From an uncultured Porphyromonadaceae bacterium (GTDB taxonomy: Bacteria > Bacteroidota > Bacteroidia > Bacteroidales > Muribaculaceae), in assembly GCA_947177605.1 (NCBI GenBank), contig CAMWUX010000002.1:1-20423 (forward strand): a stretch of DNA of 20,423 nucleotides, written 5' to 3'. Below the pieces are notes generated by a model. The model saw only the letters and a list, made by a program, of their open reading frames with translations, was not told where the DNA came from and ran no database searches. Every line of letters begins with the position of its first letter. Positions within the stretch are counted from its first letter, which is position 1. This document shows, in pieces, positions 1 to 6,585 of the stretch. The position numbers and the translations under genes are program-made.

Positions 1-308
1 GGCTCTACCCTCCCCTCTCATTGGTATTTATCGCCCTGTTCTGTGCCATCGGATTCATACTCAGCCGATACACCGACAGCACCGTACCCTGGGCCGACTC
101 GTTCACTACAGCCCTTAGCATCATAGCCATGTGGATGCTCGCCCGCAAATACGTTGAGCAATGGCTCGTATGGATCGCTGCCGATGTAGCGTGTGCAGCG
201 CTATACTGCTATAAAGACCTTTGGTTCACAGCCGGCCTATATGCTATATATGCAGTAATAGCCATATTCGGATACAGACAATGGAAACGAATGATGATAA
301 AAGAATGA
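1..308 (+). CDS. pnuT: PnuC/PnuT-family vitamin transporter, C-terminal part (5' end outside window)
   Basis: Inner-membrane facilitator of the PnuC family, which moves unphosphorylated vitamins (nicotinamide riboside, thiamine, riboflavin) that are trapped by phosphorylation inside the cell. The reading frame is open from base 3 with no stop, so the gene enters from outside and about 101 C-terminal residues are visible. Seen directly: three hydrophobic segments and the family signature around W-x-A-R-K-x-x-E-x-W-L-x-W-I-x-x-D near bases 132-183, then Y-K-D-L-W and the closing G-Y-x-x-W-K-R. The stop overlaps the start of a thiamine pyrophosphokinase (ATGA). In Bacteroidetes a PnuC homologue next to this kinase is the thiamine transporter PnuT, so thiamine is the inferred substrate. 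Nicotinamide riboside cannot be excluded from sequence alone. Confidence 0.85.
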   Translation, partial: LYPPLSLVFIALFCAIGFILSRYTDSTVPWADSFTTALSIIAMWMLARKYVEQWLVWIAADVACAALYCYKDLWFTAGLYAIYAVIAIFGYRQWKRMMIKE

Positions 309-952
309 TCGACATCCCTATGAACTCTATCACAGACTTCTCACCTGAAGCCGTAGTCATCGACGCCGGCAGCTTCCCCACCCACCCCCTCGCACTCCGC
401 TGGCTCGACGGATGCGACAGGATAGTGTGCTGCGACGGCGCCGCCAACCGCTACCTCGCCACACCGGCTCCCGTGTGGCGCATCGTGGGCGACTGCGACT
501 CACTCTCGCCTCAGATCGCCGCCGGCTATCGCGACATCATCCGCCGCTTCCCCGATCAGGAGACCAACGATCAGACCAAAGCCGTAAGATATCTCGCATC
601 GAAAGGTATCCGGCGCATCGCCATCCTTGCCGCCACCGGTCTGCGTGAAGATCATACATTGGGCAACCTCAGCCTACTCATCGACTACCTCGAGCTCGGC
701 ATCGATGCCCGGGCCTACACTGACTTCGGTGTATTCATCCCGGTAATAGGCGACCACACCTTCCGGTGCCCCACCGGCACACAAATATCTATATTCAACT
801 TCGGAGCCACCGGTCTTGAAGCCGACGGCCTGCGATATCCCATCCACGACTTCGACCGCTGGTGGCAGGGCACCCTCAACGAGATCACCGTCCCCTGCTT
901 CACCATCCGCGCCCGAGGCCACTACCTCCTATTCCTCAACTACCCCGCCTAA
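305..952 (+). CDS. Thiamine pyrophosphokinase
   Basis: Cytoplasmic enzyme that transfers pyrophosphate from ATP to thiamine, giving thiamine pyrophosphate. The 215-residue length fits the family. Visible motifs: D-G-A-A-N-R-Y (residues 44-50), G-D-C-D-S-L (62-67), D-Q-E-T-N-D-Q-T-K-A (84-93) and T-G-L-R-E-D-H-T-L-G-N (111-121). These form the ATP/Mg and active-site parts of the catalytic domain; the C-terminal third is the beta-rich thiamine-binding domain. I chose ATG 305 because it overlaps the upstream transporter stop as ATGA. Upstream in-frame ATGs at 221 and 281 lie inside the transporter gene, and ATG 320 is a possible alternative. Co-translation with the transporter suggests uptake with metabolic trapping of thiamine. 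Confidence 0.92.
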   Translation: MIDIPMNSITDFSPEAVVIDAGSFPTHPLALRWLDGCDRIVCCDGAANRYLATPAPVWRIVGDCDSLSPQIAAGYRDIIRRFPDQETNDQTKAVRYLASKGIRRIAILAATGLREDHTLGNLSLLIDYLELGIDARAYTDFGVFIPVIGDHTFRCPTGTQISIFNFGATGLEADGLRYPIHDFDRWWQGTLNEITVPCFTIRARGHYLLFLNYPA

Positions 953-989
953 ATACGATTTCGAGGCATGCACAATCGAAAATATTTCT

Positions 990-997
990 TATATTTG
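990..997 (+). promoter_or_regulatory. Candidate Bacteroidota -7 promoter element for the 1045 gene
   Basis: TATATTTG matches the TAnnTTTG -7 consensus of the Bacteroidota primary sigma factor and lies 47 bases before the ATG at 1045. No TTTG sits at the expected distance upstream, so only half of the promoter is convincing. The surrounding 953-1044 is the only gap between the thiamine kinase and the lipoprotein gene. It also holds a weak inverted repeat, TTTCGA (959-964) and TCGAAA (976-981), which may be part of a terminator for the kinase gene. Confidence 0.4.
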
Positions 998-1044
998 CGA
1001 AGTAAAAAATCATCAATACGACATCATAATAAGCCCGCACAAAA

Positions 1045-1632
1045 ATGAAAAGATACGTACTTCTTACCATACCAGCCTCACTCCTGATATACTCTTGCAT
1101 TGATACCGCTACTTCATCTCAATCAAGCCAAGCAGATTCAATCGCCGTAACCGAGCCTGTTGTTGTGGATTATGAAGAAGATGTAACAACACCTATAGTA
1201 GAGGAGAAATCCGCATGGAACTATACCGAGTCCGTTGATGAAATGACCGACAAAACCACATACTTTGCAACATTAACCTCAGAAAATAGCGTTGACTTTG
1301 ACTTTCCTTACGATGGTGGGAGCAGACTCATTCTGACAATTCGTGATAGCCCCCAATATGGCAAAGACATATATATCAAAATTTCAAAGGGTCAATTTAA
1401 TTCCAGCATAAACGGCACAAATATCAAAGTTAGATTTGACGAAAATGAAGCATTTACTGTTCATTGCAACGAAGCCTCGGATTACAGCACTGATATATTG
1501 TTCTTAAGCAACTACAATAAATTATTGAAGAACTTGAAAAACTCTCGGACAATGAAAATAAATGTAGAATTCTTCAGTGAAGGCGTTCGTACATTCTCTT
1601 TTCGTACCGCAGATCTGGAGTGGCATCACTAA
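1045..1632 (+). CDS. Predicted secreted lipoprotein of unknown function (TagO/VasI-like pattern)
   Basis: Protein of 195 residues. It begins M-K-R, has a short hydrophobic stretch and a cysteine at residue 18 in the context L-I-Y-S-C. That is an acceptable though not ideal lipobox because of the Tyr at -2, so it is probably an envelope lipoprotein. Residues 19-50 are a Ser/Thr/Glu-rich linker. The rest looks like a single beta-rich domain starting W-N-Y-T-E-S-V-D-E-M-T-D-K-T, with P-Y-D-G-G-S near the middle and a final F-x-x-A-D-L-E-W. The W...D-x-M-x-x-x-x-x-x-x-A layout recalls TagO/VasI-like and other small beta-sandwich domains, but I do not assign a function. Base composition is AT-richer than the flanking housekeeping genes, suggesting acquisition. 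It is a single-gene unit with its own candidate -7 element. Confidence 0.75.
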   Translation: MKRYVLLTIPASLLIYSCIDTATSSQSSQADSIAVTEPVVVDYEEDVTTPIVEEKSAWNYTESVDEMTDKTTYFATLTSENSVDFDFPYDGGSRLILTIRDSPQYGKDIYIKISKGQFNSSINGTNIKVRFDENEAFTVHCNEASDYSTDILFLSNYNKLLKNLKNSRTMKINVEFFSEGVRTFSFRTADLEWHH

Positions 1633-1778
1633 ACCCAAATACCATCCAACACTAAAGGCTGTGTCGTAATAATGGGTTACGGTGCAGTCTCATTGTTTTA
1701 TATTTTCAGTATAGTACGAAAAATAGGCTGCGCCCTTTTTTGACCCGGCCGTTTCTACGTATGACATGCCTGCCATAA

Positions 1779-1913
1779 GACGCATCCTTAATAAATGTTA
1801 CAAAAAATGCTTATTATTTAGGACGCATCACCAACCGTGCCGTATTAGAACCGATTTTAGCCGACCTCGACCGGCTGGGGAATGTGGATTATTGTTATGC
1901 CTCATCAAAATAA
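1779..1913 (+). pseudogene. Possible short coding remnant between the lipoprotein gene and mrr
   Basis: One frame reads 44 codons between stops with protein-like composition; the core is G-R-I-T-N-R-A-V-L-E-P-I-L-A-D-L-D-R-L-G (residues 15-34), ending at TAA 1911-1913. There is no start codon with a plausible signal. Its end overlaps the 3' end of mrr on the other strand. The stretch around 1860-1880 is GC-rich like the core genome, while both sides are AT-rich, so it may be the broken end of a former gene at an insertion boundary. I do not recognise the family. The rest of 1633-1894 holds an 8-bp direct repeat GACGCATC (1780-1787 and 1822-1829) and nothing else I can name. Confidence 0.25.
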
Positions 1914-2797
1914 TCCAAATCAATTTTCTTAATTTCGTAAATATTCTTTATCGTAACCCCTATATTGTATTGAATCATTAGTTCTGCCAATTTCCTTCCA
2001 TTAATCTTAACGAGATTGACATGAGTTGAAGTATGTTCATATGCTTCTCTTGTAAAATCAGATGTAGTAATAAAAACACCTTTGTTACCTCGTTGTCTAT
2101 CTATGGCTCCGACAAAACTTTCAACCTCTGATCTACCAACATTATTACCAGGCTGCCACCGTTTTGCCTGTATATATATTTTTTCTAAGCCCAATTTATC
2201 TTCGTCTATTATTCCATCTATTCCACCATCCCTACTTCTTCGTGTAACCCGACCATCACCATAACCCATCTGAACGAGTAAATCCATTACTAGCCTTTCA
2301 AAAAAATCTGAATCCTTTTGCAGGACCAGCCCCAAGACCTCATCTACAAGGTTATGAATAATGTATTTGAAATTTTCATCTATGATTTCTTCAGGGGTTT
2401 TAGTTGGAATATCTTGGATTGCAGATTGCGTAGTCAATGATTTTTCTGCTTCTTTATTGTTTGTTATAAAATTCTTGAAAGCAGGGAAACTCATTAAATC
2501 TTCAGTTGTTAGGCTTGAGGGATTACCATCAAGAAACCGTAGACCGTTATCTGTTAACGCATAATTTCCTCGCGATGGCACCTCAAGGAGCCCTGCTTTA
2601 TCCAAATAAAACTTTGCCCATCCAACTCTATTTTTAATAATGGTTTGTTTTTTAGACGGGAGGAGTTCATTTCTTTCATGAGGTGTTAGCCTAAACTTCT
2701 CTGATAGAATATTAGTACACTCCGAAAGGGACAATGTACCCTTTTCTTTCAATAACCTTAGAAGAGGGAGCATACACTCCTGATAAGTTGGAATCAT
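1895..2797 (-). CDS. mrr: Mrr-type restriction endonuclease
   Basis: Type IV restriction endonuclease of the Mrr family, which cuts modified foreign DNA. Length 300 residues. Residues 1-90 form the Mrr N-terminal winged-helix DNA-binding domain; the segment around residue 57-90 ends in the usual G-L-L-E-V-P-x-R-G-x-Y-x-L-T-x-x-G. Residues 100-145 are a charged linker. Residues 160-280 are the Mrr catalytic domain of the PD-(D/E)xK fold: F-F-E-R-L-V with Glu167, G-G-I-D-G with Asp194, and I-Q-A-K-R-W with Gln210 and Lys212, the Q-x-K form typical of Mrr. All catalytic residues are present, so it looks intact. It starts 23 bases after the fic stop on the same strand and is probably co-transcribed with it. 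The preferred modification cannot be read from sequence. Confidence 0.9.
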   Translation of the reverse strand: MIPTYQECMLPLLRLLKEKGTLSLSECTNILSEKFRLTPHERNELLPSKKQTIIKNRVGWAKFYLDKAGLLEVPSRGNYALTDNGLRFLDGNPSSLTTEDLMSFPAFKNFITNNKEAEKSLTTQSAIQDIPTKTPEEIIDENFKYIIHNLVDEVLGLVLQKDSDFFERLVMDLLVQMGYGDGRVTRRSRDGGIDGIIDEDKLGLEKIYIQAKRWQPGNNVGRSEVESFVGAIDRQRGNKGVFITTSDFTREAYEHTSTHVNLVKINGRKLAELMIQYNIGVTIKNIYEIKKIDLDYFDEA

Positions 2798-2820
2798 AAT
2801 TTATACTCAAAAATATTATA

Positions 2821-3957
2821 TCATTCAAATAATGAAAGATACGAATGACAAACAAAAAATCTATTACGACTTTGACCAGTGATTTCCTTTAACAGATTAT
2901 CTTTAACCATCATTTTAACAAGTGTATTTGCTGAATTATAGGCAATATTGCATATTTTAGCAGCATCGTCCACCGTGATATATGGATTTTCCAATAATCT
3001 ATGGAATAATATTATCGCATTTGTAGACCTGCTCTTATATGACGAACGAATATTATCTTCAGCGTTACTTTTGAATTGCAGTATAGAGGATAGGGTTTCG
3101 ACCGCTGTTGATGCTGTTTGCTCAATTCCGACTAAAAAATATTTAATCCAATGTGTCATGTCGTTTTTAGTCCGTATGGCAGAAAGGTTATCATAATATA
3201 GATCCTTTGGATTCTCAAAAAATGTCGACAGATATAGAAGCGGTTTATCCAATATTTTTTCTTTTACAAGAAACAAGGTTATTAATAATCGACCGATTCG
3301 ACCATTACCATCAAGAAATGGATGAATAGTTTCAAATTGGTAATGTGCTATCGCTATTTTGAGAAGTGCGGGTAAGAGTATACTGTCATTGTTGAGAAAT
3401 TTTTCCAGATCAGCCATAAGTTCACCAACCAATTGATGATTTGGTGGAATGAATTTAGCATCAGCAAGTGATTTTCCACCTATCCAATTCTGGCTAGTTC
3501 TAAATTGGCCTGGTAGTTTATGTTCGCCTCGGACGCTATCCAGCAACAATTTATGTGTATTGCGTAATAAGCGACTCGATAGTGGTAATGCCTCCAAACT
3601 ATTAATGGCGTCGTTAATTGCTTTTACATAGTTTTGGACTTCCTTCCAGTCATCCCTGCGCTCCTCTTTTATTTCAGCTTCCGGTAATAGAGCCTCATCC
3701 ATTCTTGTTTGAGTTCCTTCGATTCGACTCGAAACAACGGCTTCTTTTGTAACATGTAGTTGAATGAACAAGTCTATATTGGGAACCAGTTTGGAGAATG
3801 AGTTTAACTCACCCAATTTAAGTGCTGCCTTTTCTAAAAGATGATTAATCGACGGATTATTCCAAACCCATTGGTGGTTAATGGTATTGGGCACAAAATA
3901 TTTATATCCGTATCCATCTTCATAATGGCCTGATGTAAAGTTGTCGAGTTCAATCAT
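2821..3957 (-). CDS. Fic family protein (class II, AMP transferase) with C-terminal winged helix
   Basis: Protein of 378 residues that probably transfers AMP from ATP to hydroxyl side chains of target proteins. Residues 1-100 are a Fic_N-type domain holding the inhibitory helix motif S-S-R-I-E-G (76-81), which matches [S/T]xxxE[G/N] of class II Fic enzymes; Glu80 would block ATP until displaced. The core motif H-P-F-L-D-G-N-G-R-I-G-R (212-223) is complete, with catalytic His212 and the anion-binding loop. Residues 310-370 look like a winged helix (Y-I-T-V-D-D-A-A-K...N-T-L-V-K-M-M-V). The gene is AT-rich, sits upstream of mrr with a 23-bp gap, and its promoter is embedded in a periodic inverted-repeat array. 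Self-regulation through the winged helix is an inference. Its target is unknown. Confidence 0.92.
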   Translation of the reverse strand: MIELDNFTSGHYEDGYGYKYFVPNTINHQWVWNNPSINHLLEKAALKLGELNSFSKLVPNIDLFIQLHVTKEAVVSSRIEGTQTRMDEALLPEAEIKEERRDDWKEVQNYVKAINDAINSLEALPLSSRLLRNTHKLLLDSVRGEHKLPGQFRTSQNWIGGKSLADAKFIPPNHQLVGELMADLEKFLNNDSILLPALLKIAIAHYQFETIHPFLDGNGRIGRLLITLFLVKEKILDKPLLYLSTFFENPKDLYYDNLSAIRTKNDMTHWIKYFLVGIEQTASTAVETLSSILQFKSNAEDNIRSSYKSRSTNAIILFHRLLENPYITVDDAAKICNIAYNSANTLVKMMVKDNLLKEITGQSRNRFFVCHSYLSLFE

Positions 3958-3976
3958 ATTATATATGCTTAACGCA

Positions 3977-4008
3977 CAAATTTACAATAAAGAATTCTTT
4001 ATTTCAAA
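3977..4008 (-). promoter_or_regulatory. Promoter of the fic-mrr unit
   Basis: On the minus strand TAAATTTG (3977-3984) is an exact match to the Bacteroidota -7 consensus TAnnTTTG. A TTTG (4005-4008) lies exactly 20 bp upstream, as expected for the -33 box. Transcription would begin near 3971, about 14 bases before the fic ATG. The -33 TTTG lies in the first inverted-repeat half-site of the operator array, so a protein bound there would compete with RNA polymerase. Confidence 0.7.
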
Positions 4009-4087
4009 TTTTAGCCATAATTTGAAATAAGATTTTTTTTATCTCAATTTTAGTAAAAAAACTGAGACAAACATATCTTTATCTCAA
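3982..4087. repeat. Array of inverted-repeat half-sites in 40-bp register (candidate operator)
   Basis: A forward half-site TTTAT(T/C)TCAA occurs at 3998, 4038 and 4078, each exactly 40 bp apart. Its reverse complement recurs at 3982 (TTACAATAAA, weak), 4022 (TTGAAATAAG) and 4062 (CTGAGACAAA), again 40 bp apart. The pair at 3999-4010 and 4019-4030 is a perfect 12-bp inverted repeat with an 8-bp spacer. The pair at 4038-4047 and 4062-4071 matches at 8 of 10 positions. A further perfect 18-bp palindrome spans 3986-4003 (AATAAAGAATTCTTTATT). Forty bp is close to four helical turns, so bound proteins would sit on one face. The array overlaps the fic -33 box. Confidence 0.7.
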
Positions 4088-4171
4088 ATTCACGAAAAGA
4101 ATTCCCCAAAACACTAAACTGGGGTCAATAAGAGCAGACTAGAAAGACCTCCGACAGTCGCCAATAAATAG

Positions 4172-4204
4172 GACAGAGGACTCTCGGGGTGAGAATCCTC
4201 TGTC
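4172..4204 (-). terminator. Stem-loop terminator of the tRNA-Leu transcript
   Basis: GACAGAGGA (4172-4180) and TCCTCTGTC (4196-4204) are perfect 9-bp complements. The interior TCTC/GAGA can extend the stem past one mismatch, leaving a GGGGT loop. It begins two bases after the tRNA 3' end and is followed on the minus strand by a short AT-rich run without a long U tract. This would separate the tRNA transcript from fic downstream. Confidence 0.65.
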
Positions 4205-4206
4205 AG

Positions 4207-4288
4207 TACCCGGACCCGGGCTCGAACCGGGATGGATTGCTCCACTGGTGTTTGAGACCAGCGCGTCTACCGATTCCGCCATCCGGGC
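4207..4288 (-). tRNA. tRNA-Leu (anticodon CAA)
   Basis: An 82-nt class II tRNA folds fully on the minus strand. The acceptor is GCCCGGA/TCCGGGT. The anticodon stem is CTGGT/ACCAG around loop CTCAAAC, giving anticodon CAA at 4252-4254. The long variable arm is TGGA-GCAA-TCCA, and the T arm is CCCGG-TTCGAGC-CCGGG. CCA is not encoded; the discriminator base is A. The D arm has the usual GGTAGA loop. It is transcribed divergently from waaA and borders the AT-rich accessory segment. Confidence 0.97.
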
Positions 4289-4298
4289 TTAGTGGCTA

Positions 4299-4330
4299 CA
4301 AAGGTAGGATTTCTTTTCCATTCACGCAAC
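4299..4330 (-). promoter_or_regulatory. Promoter of tRNA-Leu
   Basis: Minus-strand TACCTTTG (4299-4306) is an exact TAnnTTTG -7 element. GTTG (4327-4330), three of four bases of the -33 consensus, lies exactly 20 bp upstream. Transcription would begin about five bases before the mature tRNA 5' end. Confidence 0.65.
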
Positions 4331-4357
4331 TCTCGCCGTGGATTTACATTTTTTTTG

Positions 4358-4365
4358 TAACTTTG
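4358..4365 (+). promoter_or_regulatory. -7 promoter element of the waaA operon
   Basis: TAACTTTG matches TAnnTTTG and lies 13 bases before the waaA ATG, so the leader would be very short (under about 10 bases). A T-run (4349-4356) precedes it. No good TTTG lies at the usual -33 distance. The region is shared, back to back, with the tRNA-Leu promoter. Confidence 0.55.
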
Positions 4366-4378
4366 CGTCTTTGAGCAT

Positions 4379-5665
4379 ATGAATGTAATCTACAACATAG
4401 CGATCAATACGGTCAACTCTGCGCTGAAGCTCTACGGACGCTGTCTGCCGTGTGAGCCCCGCCGCAAGTTCCCCCGGTTTGTGAGAGGACGTTGCGGCCT
4501 GCTCGACCGTGTGGAAGCCGATATGGAGGCCGCGCGCAGCGCCGGCGACGATCGTCCTCTGGTATGGTTTCATTCAGCTTCGCTTGGCGAATTCCAGATT
4601 GCGCGACCGCTCATCAAAGCGCTGAAAGAGAGAGGCGATTGCCGTGTGGTGATGACATTCTTCTCGCCGAGCGGCTACGAAGGCGCTTCAGCTCACAACT
4701 ACGGCCTCATCGACCATATCTATTACCTGCCGCTCGACACGCGGCGCTATGCCCGTCGGTTTGTCGAAGCACTGCGCCCGTCGGCCGCAGTAGTGATGGT
4801 GTCGGAATACTGGCCCAATATGCTCCAGCAACTCAAATTCCATTCCGTACCCACGATATTGGTATCGGCGGTGATTCGCGACAACTCGCAGTTTTTCCGC
4901 TGGTACGGCAAAATCTACCGCAAGGCGCTTTCCACCTTCCGCCGCATCTTCGTGCTCAACGAGGAGTCGGCTTTCAATCTGCGTATGCTCGGCTACACCG
5001 ACGCGCAGGTGAGCGGCGATCCGCTCTTCGACAATGCTGCCCTTGTGGCCCGTACCCCCTGGAGCGACCCCATACTGGAGCGCTTCTGCCAAGGGGATAT
5101 GCCCGTATTCGTAGCCGGCAGTATCAGCGACGACACCGATGCCGCTATGATGACCCGGCTCGCCAACAAGCACACCGATGTGAAATTCATCCATGTGCCT
5201 CACGACATCACTCCCGGCCATATCACTGAGCTGGAGCGGAAGCTGGACGAGCCCGCACTGCGACTGAGCCAGTGCGACGCCGACACGGATATGGCGGGAC
5301 GCCGCATAATGATAGTGGATTGCATCGGCAAGCTCGCCTACCTCTATCGCTATGCCACCTGGGCCTATGTAGGCGGTGGATTCACCAAGCTGCTCCACAG
5401 CGTTATAGAGCCGGTAGTCTACGGTGTGCCCGTGGCCTTCGGCCCGCGCATAGAGCGCAAAGTCACTCCGGCGCAGCTAATCGAGCGCGGCATCGGGCGC
5501 AAGGTATCTTCAGCTGAAGAGCTCGACCGATGGCTCACGGAGTTGAAAACCGACCCCGAACTGTCGGCTCGCGCAAAGCGCGAAGCCCGTGAATATGTGG
5601 AACGCAACGTGGGCGCCACAGCAGAGATTGTCGACGAAATAGCACATAACCTATGGCCTCGGTAA
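4379..5665 (+). CDS. waaA: 3-deoxy-D-manno-octulosonic acid (Kdo) transferase WaaA/KdtA
   Basis: GT30 enzyme that transfers Kdo from CMP-Kdo to lipid IVA on the inner leaflet of the inner membrane. Length 428 residues, normal for the family. The N-terminal hydrophobic helix (about residues 1-20) is the membrane anchor. W-F-H-S-A-S-L-G-E (63-71) is the H-x-x-S-x-G-E motif with the catalytic Glu71, and S-E-Y-W-P-N is the S-E-x-W-P-N motif. The CMP-binding C-terminal half holds G-G-G-F and E-P-V-V-Y-G-V-P-V-A-F-G-P. One odd point: where most WaaA proteins have G-x-H-N-x-L-E-P, this one has L-L-H-S-V-I-E-P, so the Asn is Ser. First gene of the core operon; its stop lies 13 bases inside the next gene. 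ATG 4379 follows the promoter element directly. Confidence 0.93.
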   Translation: MNVIYNIAINTVNSALKLYGRCLPCEPRRKFPRFVRGRCGLLDRVEADMEAARSAGDDRPLVWFHSASLGEFQIARPLIKALKERGDCRVVMTFFSPSGYEGASAHNYGLIDHIYYLPLDTRRYARRFVEALRPSAAVVMVSEYWPNMLQQLKFHSVPTILVSAVIRDNSQFFRWYGKIYRKALSTFRRIFVLNEESAFNLRMLGYTDAQVSGDPLFDNAALVARTPWSDPILERFCQGDMPVFVAGSISDDTDAAMMTRLANKHTDVKFIHVPHDITPGHITELERKLDEPALRLSQCDADTDMAGRRIMIVDCIGKLAYLYRYATWAYVGGGFTKLLHSVIEPVVYGVPVAFGPRIERKVTPAQLIERGIGRKVSSAEELDRWLTELKTDPELSARAKREAREYVERNVGATAEIVDEIAHNLWPR

Positions 5666-6555
5666 AAGCAAAATACAGAATGTATATGGCGCTCTTCAAG
5701 CCCCTGTCGTGGCTGCCTCTTTGGGCGCTTTACGGCTTTAGCGACTTCCTGAGCCTGCTGATGCACCGTGTGCTGAAATACCGCCGTAAGGTAGTGCGCG
5801 AGAATCTGCGTCTCTCCTTCCCCGATATGACCGAGAAGGAACTGCGCCACACCGAGAAGCGATTCTACCGCCAGCTCACCGACAATATTGTGGAGACCGT
5901 GAAGCTACTATGCATCTCCGACCGGCAGATACGCCGCCGAGTAGAAGTACGCGATGCCGGGCTCGTGGAGCAGATGGCCGCCGAGGGCAAGCCCATCTTC
6001 CTCTATCTCGGCCACTATGCCAACTGGGAATGGGTGCCTTCGATCATGATGCACTACTCCGAGCCGAAAGTATCGGCTCAGATCTACAAGAGCCTACACG
6101 ATCGGGCCTTCGACCGCGTGATGCAACGCGTACGCGACCGTTTCCCCTCAGTCAACATCCCGCAGGACAAAGCTATGCGCACCATGTTGCAGCTGCGCCG
6201 CGACTATGGCTCCTTCATCGTAGGCATAATCGACGACCACTCGCCCAACCACGACCGCTCACAGCATGTGATGGAGTTTCTCAATCACCCCTACACCCTC
6301 ATCAACGTGGGCGCCGAAGAGCTCGGTGCACGTCTGGGAGCCGCCTTCCTGTATCTCGACGTAGAGAAGCCGAGCCGCGGCCACTATCGCCTGACCTTCA
6401 AGCCCATCGATATATCAAACTCCTCCGAGGAATATCCCTACACACGCGAGTATATGCGCTTGCTTGAGCGCACCATACGCCGCGATCCCGGTTTGTGGCT
6501 CTGGAGCCACAAACGCTGGCGCTACACCCCTGCCGCCAATACCCTGACGAAATAA
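5653..6555 (+). CDS. Lipid A biosynthesis acyltransferase (LpxL/HtrB family)
   Basis: Inner-membrane acyltransferase of the lysophospholipid acyltransferase superfamily that adds a secondary acyl chain to Kdo-lipid A, or a comparable acceptor. Length 300 residues, as usual. A hydrophobic segment lies near residues 17-40. The catalytic H-x-x-x-x-E motif is G-H-Y-A-N-W-E (120-126) with His121 and Glu126. Further downstream are the substrate-site segment I-V-G-I-I-D-D-H-S-P-N and the closing W-L-W-S-H-K-R-W-R. The start overlaps waaA by 13 bases, and in-frame ATGs at 5680 and 5686 are alternatives. Placement straight after waaA fits acylation following Kdo transfer. The acyl chain length is not readable from sequence. 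Confidence 0.9.
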   Translation: MASVKAKYRMYMALFKPLSWLPLWALYGFSDFLSLLMHRVLKYRRKVVRENLRLSFPDMTEKELRHTEKRFYRQLTDNIVETVKLLCISDRQIRRRVEVRDAGLVEQMAAEGKPIFLYLGHYANWEWVPSIMMHYSEPKVSAQIYKSLHDRAFDRVMQRVRDRFPSVNIPQDKAMRTMLQLRRDYGSFIVGIIDDHSPNHDRSQHVMEFLNHPYTLINVGAEELGARLGAAFLYLDVEKPSRGHYRLTFKPIDISNSSEEYPYTREYMRLLERTIRRDPGLWLWSHKRWRYTPAANTLTK

Positions 6556-6585
6556 TAATCCGTAACCTTATATCATTCAGAAGCA

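Noticed and set aside
1667..1680. GGCTGTGTCGTAATAATGG, similar in feel to insertion-sequence termini
   Set aside because: No matching inverted end, transposase or target duplication was found nearby.
1741..1750. GACCCGG near 1742 resembling the tRNA-Leu 3' end, a possible attachment-site copy
   Set aside because: Only about seven bases match and no integrase is present; too short to call an att site.
4101..4124. CCCC...GGGG pairing near 4104-4124
   Set aside because: Only four base pairs around a 13-base loop; chance level.
4688..5398. Long open frame opposite waaA, with similar long frames opposite kdsB, the GT9 gene and trmD
   Set aside because: They are antisense shadows of well-supported genes in GC-rich DNA and show no family motifs.
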